Below, piece by piece: positions 51,220 to 63,915 of a stretch of 64,000 bases of DNA (its first letter is position 1; the number at the start of each line of letters is the position of its first letter). The stretch covers positions 186,001 through 250,000 of the forward strand of contig CAVZRO010000017.1 in the NCBI GenBank assembly GCA_963777625.1. Direction: 5' to 3'. The translations under genes were made by a program, and so were the position numbers. Source of the stretch: DATDIC01 sp963777625 (GTDB lineage Bacteria > Pseudomonadota > Alphaproteobacteria > Acetobacterales > Acetobacteraceae). The notes under the pieces are model-generated. The model had not been told where the DNA came from. It saw only the letters and a program-made list of their open reading frames with translations, and ran no database searches.

Positions 51220-52017
51220 CTACAGCTTCAATTCCACGCACACCGGCACATGATCCGACCCGCGTGGCCAGTCCCGCGCATCCTTCAGCACGATCTGCCG
51301 CCGCAGCCTGCCGGTCAGCTCCGGCGTGACCCAGATATGATCCAGCCGCCGCCCGCGATCCGAAGCACGCCAGTCGCGGTTGCGGTACGACCACCACGTG
51401 TAAAGCTTCTGGTCCGCCGGCACGAAATGCCGCACCGCATCCACGAAGCCGGCTGCCTGCCATGCCAGCAGCCCCTCCGTCTCCGGCGGCGTATGGCTGA
51501 CCACGTCCAGCAATTGCCGATGGCTCCAGACATCATGCTCCAGCGGCGCGATGTTCAGATCGCCCACCAGCACCGCCCGTCCGACTCCACTGCGCGCCGC
51601 GAACCACCGTTGCGTCTCCGCGATGAAGTCCAGCTTGTGGCCGTATTTCGCGTTCTGCTCCCGGTCCGGTACATCACCGCCCGCCGGGACATAGAAATTA
51701 TGCAGCTCGATCTCGCCGCCCGGCGCATCCAGCCGCACCGCCAAATGCCGGCAATCCCCCTTCGCGCACCAATCGGGCGCGGTGAACACCGCTTCGATCG
51801 GCCGGCGCGAAAAAATCGCCACGCCGTTGTAGCCCTTCATGCCGCGAAACGCGACATACGGATACCCAAGCTCACCCGGCGCGTCGTGCGGAAACAGCGC
51901 GTCGATCACTTTGGTTTCCTGCAAGCAGATCACGTCCGGATCCAGCGCCGCCACCAACTGCTTCAGCAGCGGCAGACGCAGCCGCACCGAGTTGATGTTC
52001 CAGGTAGCTATTCTCAC
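51220..52017 (-). CDS. xth: Exodeoxyribonuclease III
   Basis: ExoIII is an AP endonuclease and 3'-5' exonuclease in base-excision repair. The 265-residue product starts MRIATWNINSVRLRLP from a GTG at 52017. It contains the metal site LQETK, GYNGVAIFSRRP, the catalytic NFYVPAGG, GDLNIAPLEHDVW and the terminal GSDHVPVCVEL, all in the expected order for the EEP nuclease fold. The open frame extends upstream into the palindromic element at 52114-52335 but without similarity, so the GTG start is kept. Confidence 0.94.
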   Translation of the reverse strand: MRIATWNINSVRLRLPLLKQLVAALDPDVICLQETKVIDALFPHDAPGELGYPYVAFRGMKGYNGVAIFSRRPIEAVFTAPDWCAKGDCRHLAVRLDAPGGEIELHNFYVPAGGDVPDREQNAKYGHKLDFIAETQRWFAARSGVGRAVLVGDLNIAPLEHDVWSHRQLLDVVSHTPPETEGLLAWQAAGFVDAVRHFVPADQKLYTWWSYRNRDWRASDRGRRLDHIWVTPELTGRLRRQIVLKDARDWPRGSDHVPVCVELKL

Positions 52018-52113
52018 GAACCGGCCCGACCACGAATCGAAGCCGCGGACGATACTGACGCGGTCGCACGATGCAAGGTCTGCCGCGCCGGTCGGTGAAG
52101 CAAGATAAGGCAC

Positions 52114-52335
52114 GGGGCTCTGCCCAACCCGAGGGCCCCGCCCTCTGGACTCCGCCAAGGGCTCGCCCTTGGAACCCGCTACTTGGGTTGGGTGTGGGGG
52201 ATGGGTGCCAACGGTCTGTTGGTGACACACCGTAGGCACCCATCCCCCACACCCAACCCAAACGGATGGATTGCAAAGGCACAGCCTTTGCCGGGGTCCA
52301 GGGGCGGAGCCCTGGCGGGTTCGGGCAGCGCCCCG
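52114..52335. repeat. Nested palindromic element, copy 2
   Basis: The centre is a perfect 27-bp inverted repeat (52183-52209 with 52235-52261) around a 25-base loop. Outer arms of about 60 bp (52114-52177 and 52265-52335) are imperfect inverted copies and include small hairpins, for example CCAAGGGC-TC-GCCCTTGG on the left and AAAGGC-ACA-GCCTTT on the right. The arms share the wording of copy 1 (35398-35583), GGGGC..TGCCC, TGGAC.CCGCCAAGGGC, CTTGGAACCC, while the centre is unrelated. It lies in the divergent region between xth and glgE. Confidence 0.85.
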
Positions 52336-52495
52336 CGCTTACCTTGGCCTCACCCGATCGCCCGGCGGAACCGGGCGCGCCCACCCAACGTTTCGCCCCA
52401 ATAGTCCGGGCGCCGCAAAACGTGAGCCCTGTCCGGCACCATACGCCTCCAGTTTAATCCCGCTGGAGCACAGGCAACAGGAACTGGCGGAGGCG

Positions 52496-55400
52496 ATGGC
52501 GCCGAAAATCTACCATATCCACCCGCTGGTTGCGGGTCCGCTGGACGAATGGGGACGCCACCTGGCGCGCTGCCGCGCCATGGGATTCGACACGGTCGAT
52601 TCCGCCCCCCTTTTCGCCCCCGGCGCCGCCGGCGACATATTCCTCACCGGCGACCACGAGCGGCTGCACCCCGCCCTCGGCTGGGACGGACCGGCCGACG
52701 CGGGAATCGCCCGCCTGGCCGATGCCTGTGCCCGCCAGGGCTTGCGACTGATCCTTGACCTGGTGGCTGACCGCGTGGCGACCGACGCTGCCATTCGGGC
52801 CCAGCAGCCGGACTGGTTCATGGCCGACGAGCCGGGTTCGGAAGCACCCGACCCGCGCCGCAAACCGCCCGCGCGGGACACTGCGGAGGCGCGCTTCGAC
52901 CAGCCGGACCCATCCCGCCGCCTCGGCGACTGGTGGGGCGAGCGGCTGGCACGCCTGGCGCACGCCGGCGCCGGCGGGTTCCGCTGCCTGAACCCGCATC
53001 ACGTCCCGCCGTCCATATGGCGGCAGATCATCTCCATGACGCGCGACGCGTCTCCCGCCACCCTGTTCATCGCCTGGACGCCCGGCGTGCCCCGCGAGTC
53101 GATCAGCCAACTGGCCGGTGTCGGCTTCGACTGCGTCGCCTCCTCGTTGGGCTGGTGGGACGCGCGGGCAAGCTGGCTGATCGAGGAAGCGGCGCTGCTG
53201 CGCCAGGTCGCGCCTTCCATCGCCTCGCCCGAGCCCGGCTTCACCGACCGGCTGGCGTCCCGCCTGGACCCGCAGATCGATCTCCGCATCGCCTATCGCC
53301 GCGCGCTGCGGCTGGCCGCCGCGACCGCAAGCGGCCTGTTCGTCCCGATGGGCTTTGAATACGCCACCCGCCGCCGTTTCGACCCGGCGCGCGCGGCGCC
53401 GCAGGATTTCGAGCAGGCCCGTCAGGAAGCCACGATCGACCTGAGCGCAGACATTCGCCAGGCCACCGAATGGGTCGATCGCATCGCCGAATTGCGGCTG
53501 GACGGAGAGATCCGCGCCCTCGGCGGCCCGGAAGCGAGCGTAACCGCGTTGCTGCGCGCGGACGCGCCGGACGTGCGGCGGGCCGAACGCGCTATCGTGG
53601 TGCTGGCGAACCCCCTGCTCGACCGGCCATCCCCGATCGACATCCCGCTGCAGCAATTGCCGGCGACGGCGGGCGCGGCATTCGGGCGACCGGCGCGCGT
53701 CAACGGAGAGCTGGACCTGCGCTCGCCCCTGGCCCCCGGTGAAGTGCGGCTGGTCCGTTACGATCGTGCCCCGCCGGTCATCCAACCCTGGAGCCGCGGC
53801 ACCGAAGGGGCGGTTGAAGCCACCGCCGCGCCTCGCATCGCCATCGAGGCGATCGAACCCGCCGTCGATGACGGCCAGTTCCCCGTCAAGCGCCTCGCCG
53901 GCGATCGCGTGACGGTCAGCGCGGATATTTTTGCCGACGGCCACGAGATGCTCGCCGCGGAACTGCTCTGGCGCGCCGCCGACGAGACGCAATGGCAGCA
54001 CGTGCCGATGCGGCTGGTGGCCAACGATCGTTGGGACGCCATGTTCGCGCCCGCACGCGTCGGGCGACACGCGTTCACGATCGAGGCGTGGTGGGACGAA
54101 TGGGGCACGCTGCGCCGCGATCTCGCCCGCAAGCGGGAAGCCGGGCAGGATGTCGGCGTGGAACTGCACGAAGCCCAGGCGCTGCTGCGGCGCATCCGTG
54201 CCCGCGCGCCCGCCACTGTGCGGGACGCGTTGGATGGCGCGATACGCGCGCTGGACAGCGAAGACCCGGAGCAGCGCGCGGCGACGGTGCTGGCCGAGGC
54301 GACCGGCGCGGCGGTAAACGCCTCCGGCTATCGTCCCTTTGCCTCGCGCGCCAGGGAACTGCCGCTCGATGCCGACCGCGCCCAGGGCGGTTTCGCCAGT
54401 TGGTATGAGTTGTTTCCGCGCTCCGCGACCCGTGATCCCGGACGGCATGGCACGTTCGAGGATGTGATCGCCGACCTGCCGCGCATCCGTGCGATGGGAT
54501 TCGACGTGCTGTATTTCCCGCCCATCCATCCGATCGGACACACCAACCGCAAGGGCCGCAACAACAGCCTCCACGCGCAGCCGGATGACGTCGGCAGCCC
54601 CTATGCGATCGGCAGCGAGGAAGGTGGTCACGACGCCATCCTTCCCGAACTCGGCACGCTGGAGGATTTCCGCCGGCTGATCGGAGCGGCGCTGGCGCAC
54701 GGGCTGGAGATCGCGCTGGATTTCGCCATCCAGTGCTCGCCGGACCATCCGTGGCTGAAGCAACATCCGGAGTGGTTCCGCTGGCGACCGGACGGATCGG
54801 TGCGCTACGCGGAGAACCCGCCGAAGAAATACGAAGACATCGTCAACGTCGATTTCTACACGCCGGCCGCCATTCCGGACCTTTGGCTCGCGTTGCGCGA
54901 CGTGGTGCTGTTCTGGGCCGAACAGGGCATCCGCATTTTCCGCGTCGATAATCCGCATACCAAGCCGCTGCCCTTCTGGCACTGGATGATCGCGGATGTC
55001 CGTGCGCGCAACCCGGACCTCATTTTCCTGGCGGAAGCCTTCACGCGGCCGAAGGTGATGTATCGGCTGGCGAAGATCGGCTTCACCCAGTCCTATACCT
55101 ACTTCACCTGGCGCAACACGAAGGCCGAAATCACCGCCTATCTGACAGAACTGAACGCCGCACCGGTGCGTGATTTCTTCCGCCCGAACTTCTTCGTCAA
55201 CACGCCGGACATCAACCCGGTGTTCCTGCAAACCGCCGGCCGTGCGGGTTTCCTGATCCGTGCCGCCCTGGCCACCACGCTGTCCGGCTTGTGGGGTATG
55301 TATTCCGGCTTCGAGCTGTGCGAGGCGGCGCCGCTGCCGGGACGCGAGGAATATCTGGATTCCGAAAAATACCAGATCCGCGTGCGCGACTGGGGCCAGC

Positions 55401-55771
55401 CGGGCAACATCGCCGCGGAAATCTCGGCACTGAACCGCGTCCGCTCCGCGAACCCGGCGTTGCAGTCGCATCTGGGCGTGCGATTTTACAATGCGTTCAA
55501 CGACCAGATAATTCTGTTCGGCAAAATGGGCACCGGCCACGCGGCCATGATACTGGTCGCCATCAGCTTCGACCCGCATCACGTGCAGGAGGCGGATATT
55601 GAAATTCCTCTGTGGGAATGGGGCCTGTCCGACAACGCTTCGGTCGCGGCGGAAGACCTGATGCGCAATCATCGTTTCACCTGGTCCGGCAAGCGCCAGC
55701 GCGTGCGGCTTGACCCGAACGAGATGCCGTTCTGCATCTGGCGCCTCACCGGCCCGGGAGGCAGCCGATGA
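52496..55771 (+). CDS. glgE: Alpha-1,4-glucan:maltose-1-phosphate maltosyltransferase GlgE with N-terminal pseudo-GH13 domain
   Basis: GlgE extends alpha-1,4-glucans with maltose-1-phosphate. The 1,091-residue product is about 400 longer than actinobacterial GlgE. The C-terminal two-thirds carry the GlgE hallmarks: LPRIRAMGFDVLYFPPIHPIGHTNRKG, the nucleophile Asp in GIRIFRVDNPHTKP (about residue 818), the acid/base Glu in FLAEAFTRP (about 847) and NTPDINP. The N-terminal 430 residues resemble a second GH13 barrel, but the equivalents of the catalytic positions are lost (GFRCLN where GFRxD is expected; FIAWTPG without the Glu), so it is probably non-catalytic. ATG 52496 is chosen because similarity begins at KIYHIHPLVAG. 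It overlaps treS by four bases. Confidence 0.92.
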   Translation: MAPKIYHIHPLVAGPLDEWGRHLARCRAMGFDTVDSAPLFAPGAAGDIFLTGDHERLHPALGWDGPADAGIARLADACARQGLRLILDLVADRVATDAAIRAQQPDWFMADEPGSEAPDPRRKPPARDTAEARFDQPDPSRRLGDWWGERLARLAHAGAGGFRCLNPHHVPPSIWRQIISMTRDASPATLFIAWTPGVPRESISQLAGVGFDCVASSLGWWDARASWLIEEAALLRQVAPSIASPEPGFTDRLASRLDPQIDLRIAYRRALRLAAATASGLFVPMGFEYATRRRFDPARAAPQDFEQARQEATIDLSADIRQATEWVDRIAELRLDGEIRALGGPEASVTALLRADAPDVRRAERAIVVLANPLLDRPSPIDIPLQQLPATAGAAFGRPARVNGELDLRSPLAPGEVRLVRYDRAPPVIQPWSRGTEGAVEATAAPRIAIEAIEPAVDDGQFPVKRLAGDRVTVSADIFADGHEMLAAELLWRAADETQWQHVPMRLVANDRWDAMFAPARVGRHAFTIEAWWDEWGTLRRDLARKREAGQDVGVELHEAQALLRRIRARAPATVRDALDGAIRALDSEDPEQRAATVLAEATGAAVNASGYRPFASRARELPLDADRAQGGFASWYELFPRSATRDPGRHGTFEDVIADLPRIRAMGFDVLYFPPIHPIGHTNRKGRNNSLHAQPDDVGSPYAIGSEEGGHDAILPELGTLEDFRRLIGAALAHGLEIALDFAIQCSPDHPWLKQHPEWFRWRPDGSVRYAENPPKKYEDIVNVDFYTPAAIPDLWLALRDVVLFWAEQGIRIFRVDNPHTKPLPFWHWMIADVRARNPDLIFLAEAFTRPKVMYRLAKIGFTQSYTYFTWRNTKAEITAYLTELNAAPVRDFFRPNFFVNTPDINPVFLQTAGRAGFLIRAALATTLSGLWGMYSGFELCEAAPLPGREEYLDSEKYQIRVRDWGQPGNIAAEISALNRVRSANPALQSHLGVRFYNAFNDQIILFGKMGTGHAAMILVAISFDPHHVQEADIEIPLWEWGLSDNASVAAEDLMRNHRFTWSGKRQRVRLDPNEMPFCIWRLTGPGGSR

Positions 55772-58700
55772 ACGCCCCGCTGGAATCCCGCTGGCATCCC
55801 CGCTGCCGCTCGCGCCGTCGCAGCCGGCGGAGGAGGATGGGCTCTGGTACAAGGACGCGGTGATCTACCAGCTTCACCTGAAGTCGTTCTTCGATGCCAA
55901 CAACGACGGCGTGGGTGACTTCGCCGGCCTGTTGGAGAAGCTGGATTACATCGTGTCGCTGGGCGTCAGCGCGATCTGGCTGCTGCCGTTCTATCCCTCG
56001 CCGCGGCGCGACGATGGCTACGACATTTCCGACTACCGCGGCGTCCACCCGGATTACGGGCAGCTTCCGGACGCGCAGGCGCTTCATCGCCGCGGCGCAT
56101 GAGCGTGGCCTGAAAGTCATCACCGAGCTGGTGGTGAACCATACCTCCGACCAGCACCCCTGGTTCCAGCGCGCGCGCCGATCAAAGCCGGGCAGCCAGC
56201 TCCGTGATTTCTATGTCTGGTCCGCGGACGATCACAAATACGCCGCCACCCGCGTCATCTTTATCGACACGCTGCGATCCAACTGGACCTGGGACGAGGT
56301 CGCCGGCGCCTATTACTGGCATCGCTTCTATTCGCATCAGCCGGATCTGAATTTCGACAATCCGCGGGTGCTGCGCGAAGTCCTGTCCGTCATGCGCTAC
56401 TGGCTCGCCATGGGCGTCGACGGGCTGCGGCTGGATGCGGTCCCCTACCTCGTGGAACGGGAAGGCACCAACAACGAAAATCTGCCGGAAACCCACGCCG
56501 TGCTGAAGCAGATCCGCGCCGCGGTCGATGCTTCGTTTCCTGACCGCATGCTGCTGGCGGAAGCCAACCAGTGGCCGGAGGACACCAAGGAGTATTTCGG
56601 CAACGGCGACGAATGCCACATGGCATTCCACTTCCCGCTGATGCCGCGCATGTACATGGCCATCGCGCGGGAAGACCGCTTCCCCATTACCGACATCCTG
56701 CGCCAGACCCCGGACATTCCGCCCACCTGCCAATGGGCCATCTTCCTGCGCAACCACGACGAACTCACGCTGGAAATGGTGACCAACTCCGAGCGCGACT
56801 ATCTGTGGGAAACCTATGCCGCCGATCGCCGTGCCCGCCTCAATCTCGGTATTCGCCGCCGCCTCGCCCCGCTGCTGGAACGCGATCGCCGCCGCATCGA
56901 GCTGATGAACTATCTGCTGCTCACCATGCCCGGCACGCCCGTCATCTATTACGGCGACGAGATCGGCATGGGCGATAATATCCATCTCGGCGACCGCGAC
57001 GGCGTGCGCACGCCGATGCAGTGGTCGCCCGACCGCAACGGCGGCTTTTCCCGCGCCGATCCGTCCTCCTTGGTGCTGCCGACGATCATGGACCCGCTCT
57101 ATGGCTACGAAGCGGTGAACGTGGAGGCACAGACCCGCGACCCCCACTCGCTGCTCAACTGGACCCGCCGTGTCCTCGCTGTCCGCCGTCAGCATCGCGC
57201 CTTCGGTCGCGGCGACGTTCCGCCTGCTCTATCCGAAGAACCGCAAAGTGCTGGCCTATCTGCGCGAATACCAGCAGGAAACCTTGCTCTGCGTCGCCAA
57301 CCTGTCGCGTACACCGCAGGCGGTCGAGCTGGACATATCCGAGTTTGCCGGCCGCTTCCCGGTGGAGCTGGACGGCGCCTCGGTGTTTCCGCCGATCGGC
57401 CAGCTTACCTATCTGCTGACACTGCCGCCTTATGGTTTCTACTGGTTCCTTCTCGCCCGGGAGGCCGAGTGGCCCTCCTGGCATACCCCGGCGCCCGAAC
57501 CCATGCCCGAATACCAGACCCTTGTCATGCGCCGTTCCCTGGCCGACGCGCTCGTTGCCGGGCGCAACCTGCTGGAACGCGACATCTTGCCGGCCTACAT
57601 CACCAAGCGTCGTTGGTTTTCGGCCAAGGATCAGACGCTCAATCAGCTTCATGTGGCACTCATCTCGACCCTGCCGAACGGCGACCGCGACGTGCTGCTG
57701 ACCGAGCTCGAAACCGAGCTTGCCGATGGCACCGCGCGTTGGCTGCTGCCGCTCTCGGTCTATTGGGAGGATGAGCCGAATGCCGCCCTGCCGGGGCAGC
57801 TCGCGCTCGCGCGCGTGCGTCGCGGCAGCCGCGTCGGCTTGCTGACCGACGGTTTCACGGTGCCGTCCTTCGTGCATGCCGTGATGGCCGGATTTGCCGA
57901 GGCACGACGAATCGCCACCGAAGACGGGGAGATCCGCTTCGAACCCACCAACCGGATGGCCGAGATCAGCATCACACCGGACGCCACCATCAACTGGCTC
58001 TCGGCGGAGCAATCCAACAGCTCGCTGATCATCGGCGACGCGGCCATGCTGAAGATCTTCCGCCGCATTATCGGCGGCCCGCACCCCGAAGCGGAAATGG
58101 GGCGCCACCTCACCGAACTCGGCTATGCCGCCATCCCACCCCTGCTGGGAGAGATGGTCCGTGTCGGCCCCGACGGCACCCGCCATACCTTGGCGGTGGC
58201 CGAGGGTTTCATCCGCAACCAGGGCGACGGCTGGAACTGGACGCTGGACTGGCTCATGCGCGGCCTGTCCGACGTGGACGCGCAGGGCGAGCTGGGTGCC
58301 ACGCCCGCCGATCATTTTACCGACTACGAAGCCATCGCCACCCAGCTCGGCCAGCGGCTGGCCGAGATGCATGCGTTGCTGGCGCAACCGACCGACGATC
58401 CGGCCTTCGCGCCGGAGCAGGCCGACGATGCCGCCGCGCGTCGATGGGTCGCGCAAGTCACCCGTCAGCTCCAGACTGCCTTCACCGCCATCGCCGCGCA
58501 GGCAAACTGGGAGCCGCCGGCATCCGACGCCGCCGTGCAGTTACAGGCGCTGCAAGAACCTCTCCTGGCCTCGCTGCCGGCGCTGGCACGACAGGGGCTC
58601 GGCACGCAACTGACGCGCGTGCACGGCGACTTGCATCTCGGACAAACTCTCGTCGCCAGCGGCGAAATCTACCTGATCGACTTTGAAGGCGAGCCCGCGC

Positions 58701-59075
58701 GCACCCTGGAGGAACGTCGGGCAAAGGCCAGCCCGTTCAAGGATATTGCCGGCGTCCTGCGCTCGTTCGACTACGCCGCCGCGGTGGTGCAGCGAAAAAG
58801 CCGCGAGAGTCACGCCCATCTGCCGGACGCGCATCGCGACGCCTTCCTGGCGGCGTTCATCGAGCATGCAAGCAAGGCGTTCCTGACCGGCTATCGCGCC
58901 GTTGCCGGACCCACCTTCGAATCGGCCAGCGGACTGCTCGACCTGTTCCTCATCGAGAAGGCGGCCTACGAAGTGGTCTATGAAGCAGCCAACCGCCCAA
59001 CCTGGCTCGACGTCCCGCTGCACGGCCTGGCGCGGCTGGCAGCACGCGTGAGCGGCGAGACGAAGCAGGCCGCCG

Positions 59076-59083
<8 letters not shown>
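55768..59083 (+). CDS. treS: Trehalose synthase-maltokinase fusion (three frame breaks)
   Basis: TreS interconverts trehalose and maltose, and the fused kinase makes maltose-1-phosphate for GlgE. The restored product is about 1,105 residues. The N-terminal GH13 part starts LWYKDAVIYQLHLKSFFDANNDGVGDF and has the nucleophile in DGLRLDAVPYLVEREGTNNENLPETH, the acid/base in LLAEANQWPEDT and the FLRNHDELTLEM site. The C-terminal kinase begins near LVAGRNLLERDILPAYITKRRWF and has HGDLHLGQTL and LIDFEGEP catalytic segments. Frame breaks: 55787-55789 (one C short), about 56071-56077 and about 57211-57216 (one base extra each). It starts at the ATGA overlap with glgE and overlaps glgB by eight bases. 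Confidence 0.92.
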
Positions 59084-61289
<2,206 letters not shown>

Positions 61290-61295
61290 CGGGGG

Positions 61296-63809
61296 GTGCG
61301 CGGCTTTCCGGACGCGCTGCTGCCCGGGCGCCCTTACCCGCTCGGCGCCACCTGGGACGGGCTTGGGGTCAATTTCGCCGTGTTCTCGGCGCATGCCGAA
61401 CGGGTCGATCTGTGCCTGTTCGACCCCGCCGGGCATCGCCAGCTCGCCCGCCTGGTAATGCCGGAATTCACCGATCAGATCTGGCACGGCTATCTGCCGG
61501 ATGCCGGCCCCGGCACGGTGTACGGTTACCGCGCTGTCGGTCCCTACCGCCCCGCCGAAGGTCATCGTTTCAATCCGCACAAATTGCTGCTCGACCCCTA
61601 TGCGCGCTCACTCGTGCGCGCCATCGAATGGTCGGACGCACTGCTCGGCTACCGCGCGAAGTCGCCGCGCACCGACCTGTCATTCGACCGGCGAGACAGC
61701 GCGCCGTTCATGGTGAAAGCCAGCGTCACCGACGACTCTTTTGCCTGGGGCGACGATCGGCCGCCCGCCGTGCCCTGGGCCGACACCGTGATCTACGAGG
61801 CGCATGTAAAAGGTCTGACGGTGCTGTGCCGGGACATCCCACCGCCGATCCGCGGCAGCTTCGCCGCGCTCGGACACAAGGCAATGATCGAGCGTCTGCA
61901 ACGCCTCGGCATCACCGCGGTCGAGCTTCTGCCGGTGCACGCATTCGCGCAGGACCAGTTCCTGCAACAGCAAGGATTGCGCAATTACTGGGGATACAAC
62001 ACGCTCGGCTTCTTCGCCCCCGAACCGACCTACCTGGCGGACGGGTCCGCCCATGAAATACGCGCCGCCATCCGCCGCCTGCACGCGGCCGGGATCGAGG
62101 TGATCCTCGACGTCGTCTATAACCATACCGCCGAAGGCGGCGAGGACGGACCGACCCTGTCCTTCCGTGGCCTGGACAATCTCAGCTACTACCGGCTCGC
62201 CCACGAGCATCCGCGCCACTCCGTCAACGACACCGGCTGCGGCAACACGCTCAATCTCTCACATCCGCGCGTTTTGCAGATGGTGCTGGACTCGCTGCGT
62301 TACTGGGTCACCTCGTTTCATGTGGACGGGTTTCGCTTCGACCTGTCGGCCACCCTGGGGCGGGAGGCACATGGCTTCGATCCCGGCGCGGGGTTCTTCG
62401 ATGCCATCAACCAGGACCCGGTGCTGTCGTCGGTGAAGCTGATCGCGGAACCCTGGGATGTCGGTCCCGGCGGATACCAGCTCGGCCGCCACCCGCCCGG
62501 ATGGGCCGAATGGAACGATCGGTTCCGCGACGGCGTGCGCCGCTACTGGCGCGGCGATCCCGGTCAGCGGCCGGATTTCGCGGCGCGGCTGGCCGGCTCC
62601 GCCGATCTGTTCGCGCGCGAGGGCCGCCGCCCGTGGGCGAGCATCAATTTCGCCACCTGCCATGACGGTTTCACGCTGGCCGATCTGGTCAGTTACGAAC
62701 ACAAGCACAACGATGCCAACGGCGAAGCCAACCGCGACGGCTCATCCGCCAACTGTTCGGCCAACTGGGGCGTGGAAGGTCCGACCGACGATCCGGTTAT
62801 CCGTGTCACGCGCGACCGCGTGCGGCGCGCCATGCTGGCAACCGTGTTCCTGTCCGAAGGCACCCCCATGCTGCTTGCCGGTGACGAGTTCGGGCGGACG
62901 CAGCAGGGCAACAACAACGCCTATTGCCAGGACAGCGAGATATCGTGGCTCGACTGGCAACAGGCGGACCAGCCAGAGAACCGTGCCTTCACCAATTTCA
63001 CCGCCCGGCTGATCGCCTTGCGCCGCGCCCACCGCGCCCTGCGCAGCCCGCGCTTTCTCTACGGCCGGCACGAGCTTGTACCGGGCGTGCTGGACATCGC
63101 CTGGTTCGACGAACGCGGCGCGCCGATCCCCGCCGAGGCCTGGAACGACCCGGCCGAGCGCACCTTGGTGCTCCGCCGCGCGCTGCGCCTGCCGGACGGC
63201 CGCACGCCGATGCTTACCTTGCTGATGAACCCGACCGAAGAAGATCGCGTTTTCGCGCTCCCGCTGCCGCACTTGCCCATGCGCCTGCTGCTCGACACCG
63301 CCGCGCCAGACCAGCCTGAGCAGGAGCTGGACCTCGCCACGGAGTTCCCGGTCTCCGCCCACGACGCCGTGTTGCTCGCCGCCGAAGCCCCGAGCGCCCC
63401 TCGTCATGACCGGCCCCCTCGTCATGACCGGGCTTGTCCGGCTTGTCCCGGTCATCCACGTCCCCCTCCCTCACCCACCAGCGCCACACCAACCACCTCG
63501 CTGCCGCCCCCGACCGCCCCCAAACCTCCGCCACGACCCGGAAGCCCCCGTCGCGCCCAGAAACCCCCGTCATCACCGCCCCCCGTCATGACCGGCCCCC
63601 CCGTCATGACCGGCCCCCTCGTCATGACCGGGCTTGTCCGGCTTGTCCCGGTCATCCACGTCTCCCTCCCTCACCCACCAGCGCCACACCAACCACCCCG
63701 CTGCGGCCCCCGACCGCCCCCAAACCTCCGCCACGACCCGGAAGCCCCCGTCGCGACCAGAAACCCACGTCATCACCGCCCCCCGTCATCACCGGCCCCC
63801 CCGTCATGA
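61296..63809 (+). CDS. glgX: Glycogen debranching enzyme GlgX with repeat-encoded tail
   Basis: GlgX hydrolyses alpha-1,6 branches of limit dextrins. It starts at GTG 61296, six bases after glgB. The CBM48 domain (PYPLGATWDGLGVNFAVFSAHAERVDLCLFD) is followed by the GH13 barrel, with GYNTLGFFAPEPTYL, FHVDGFRFDLSATLGRE (nucleophile), LIAEPWDVGPGGYQLG (acid/base) and NFATCHDGFTLADLVSYEHKHN. The normal protein ends near AHDAVLLAAEAP (about residue 700). The frame then runs on for about 135 residues through an intergenic-type tandem repeat (63403-63860), giving a proline/arginine/histidine-rich tail with no family counterpart. Either the tail is real and repeat-derived, or a stop has been lost. 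Confidence 0.92.
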   Translation: MRGFPDALLPGRPYPLGATWDGLGVNFAVFSAHAERVDLCLFDPAGHRQLARLVMPEFTDQIWHGYLPDAGPGTVYGYRAVGPYRPAEGHRFNPHKLLLDPYARSLVRAIEWSDALLGYRAKSPRTDLSFDRRDSAPFMVKASVTDDSFAWGDDRPPAVPWADTVIYEAHVKGLTVLCRDIPPPIRGSFAALGHKAMIERLQRLGITAVELLPVHAFAQDQFLQQQGLRNYWGYNTLGFFAPEPTYLADGSAHEIRAAIRRLHAAGIEVILDVVYNHTAEGGEDGPTLSFRGLDNLSYYRLAHEHPRHSVNDTGCGNTLNLSHPRVLQMVLDSLRYWVTSFHVDGFRFDLSATLGREAHGFDPGAGFFDAINQDPVLSSVKLIAEPWDVGPGGYQLGRHPPGWAEWNDRFRDGVRRYWRGDPGQRPDFAARLAGSADLFAREGRRPWASINFATCHDGFTLADLVSYEHKHNDANGEANRDGSSANCSANWGVEGPTDDPVIRVTRDRVRRAMLATVFLSEGTPMLLAGDEFGRTQQGNNNAYCQDSEISWLDWQQADQPENRAFTNFTARLIALRRAHRALRSPRFLYGRHELVPGVLDIAWFDERGAPIPAEAWNDPAERTLVLRRALRLPDGRTPMLTLLMNPTEEDRVFALPLPHLPMRLLLDTAAPDQPEQELDLATEFPVSAHDAVLLAAEAPSAPRHDRPPRHDRACPACPGHPRPPPSPTSATPTTSLPPPTAPKPPPRPGSPRRAQKPPSSPPPVMTGPPVMTGPLVMTGLVRLVPVIHVSLPHPPAPHQPPRCGPRPPPNLRHDPEAPVATRNPRHHRPPSSPAPPS

Positions 63810-63860
63810 CCGGCCCCCTCGTCATGACCGGGCTTGTCCCGGTCACCCACGTCCCCTCCC
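63403..63860. repeat. Tandem repeat array, about 200-bp unit
   Basis: The phrase GTCATGACCGGGCTTGTCC recurs at about 63420, 63624 and 63822, a spacing of 204 and 198 bp. Between copies the sequence CCACGTC.CCCTCCCTCACC, CACCAGCGCCACACCAACCA, CCAAACCTCCGCCACGACCC is repeated with few changes. Short GTCATGACCGGCCCCC motifs are themselves repeated in doublets. This is the same repeat vocabulary as 49410-49516. It overlaps the 3' end of the glgX frame. Confidence 0.85.
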
Positions 63861-63915
63861 CCACACACCAGCGCCACACCAACCACCCCCCACCGCGATG
63901 TCGCGCGGGAGCGGC

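Noticed and set aside
52454..55852. A 1,132-codon open frame on the strand opposite glgE
   Set aside because: Arginine/glycine/alanine-rich shadow of a high-GC gene; glgE on the plus strand has clear catalytic motifs.
63403..63860. Possible CRISPR-like array of regular repeats
   Set aside because: The unit is about 200 bp and nearly all of it repeats; there are no short conserved repeats with unique spacers and no cas genes.
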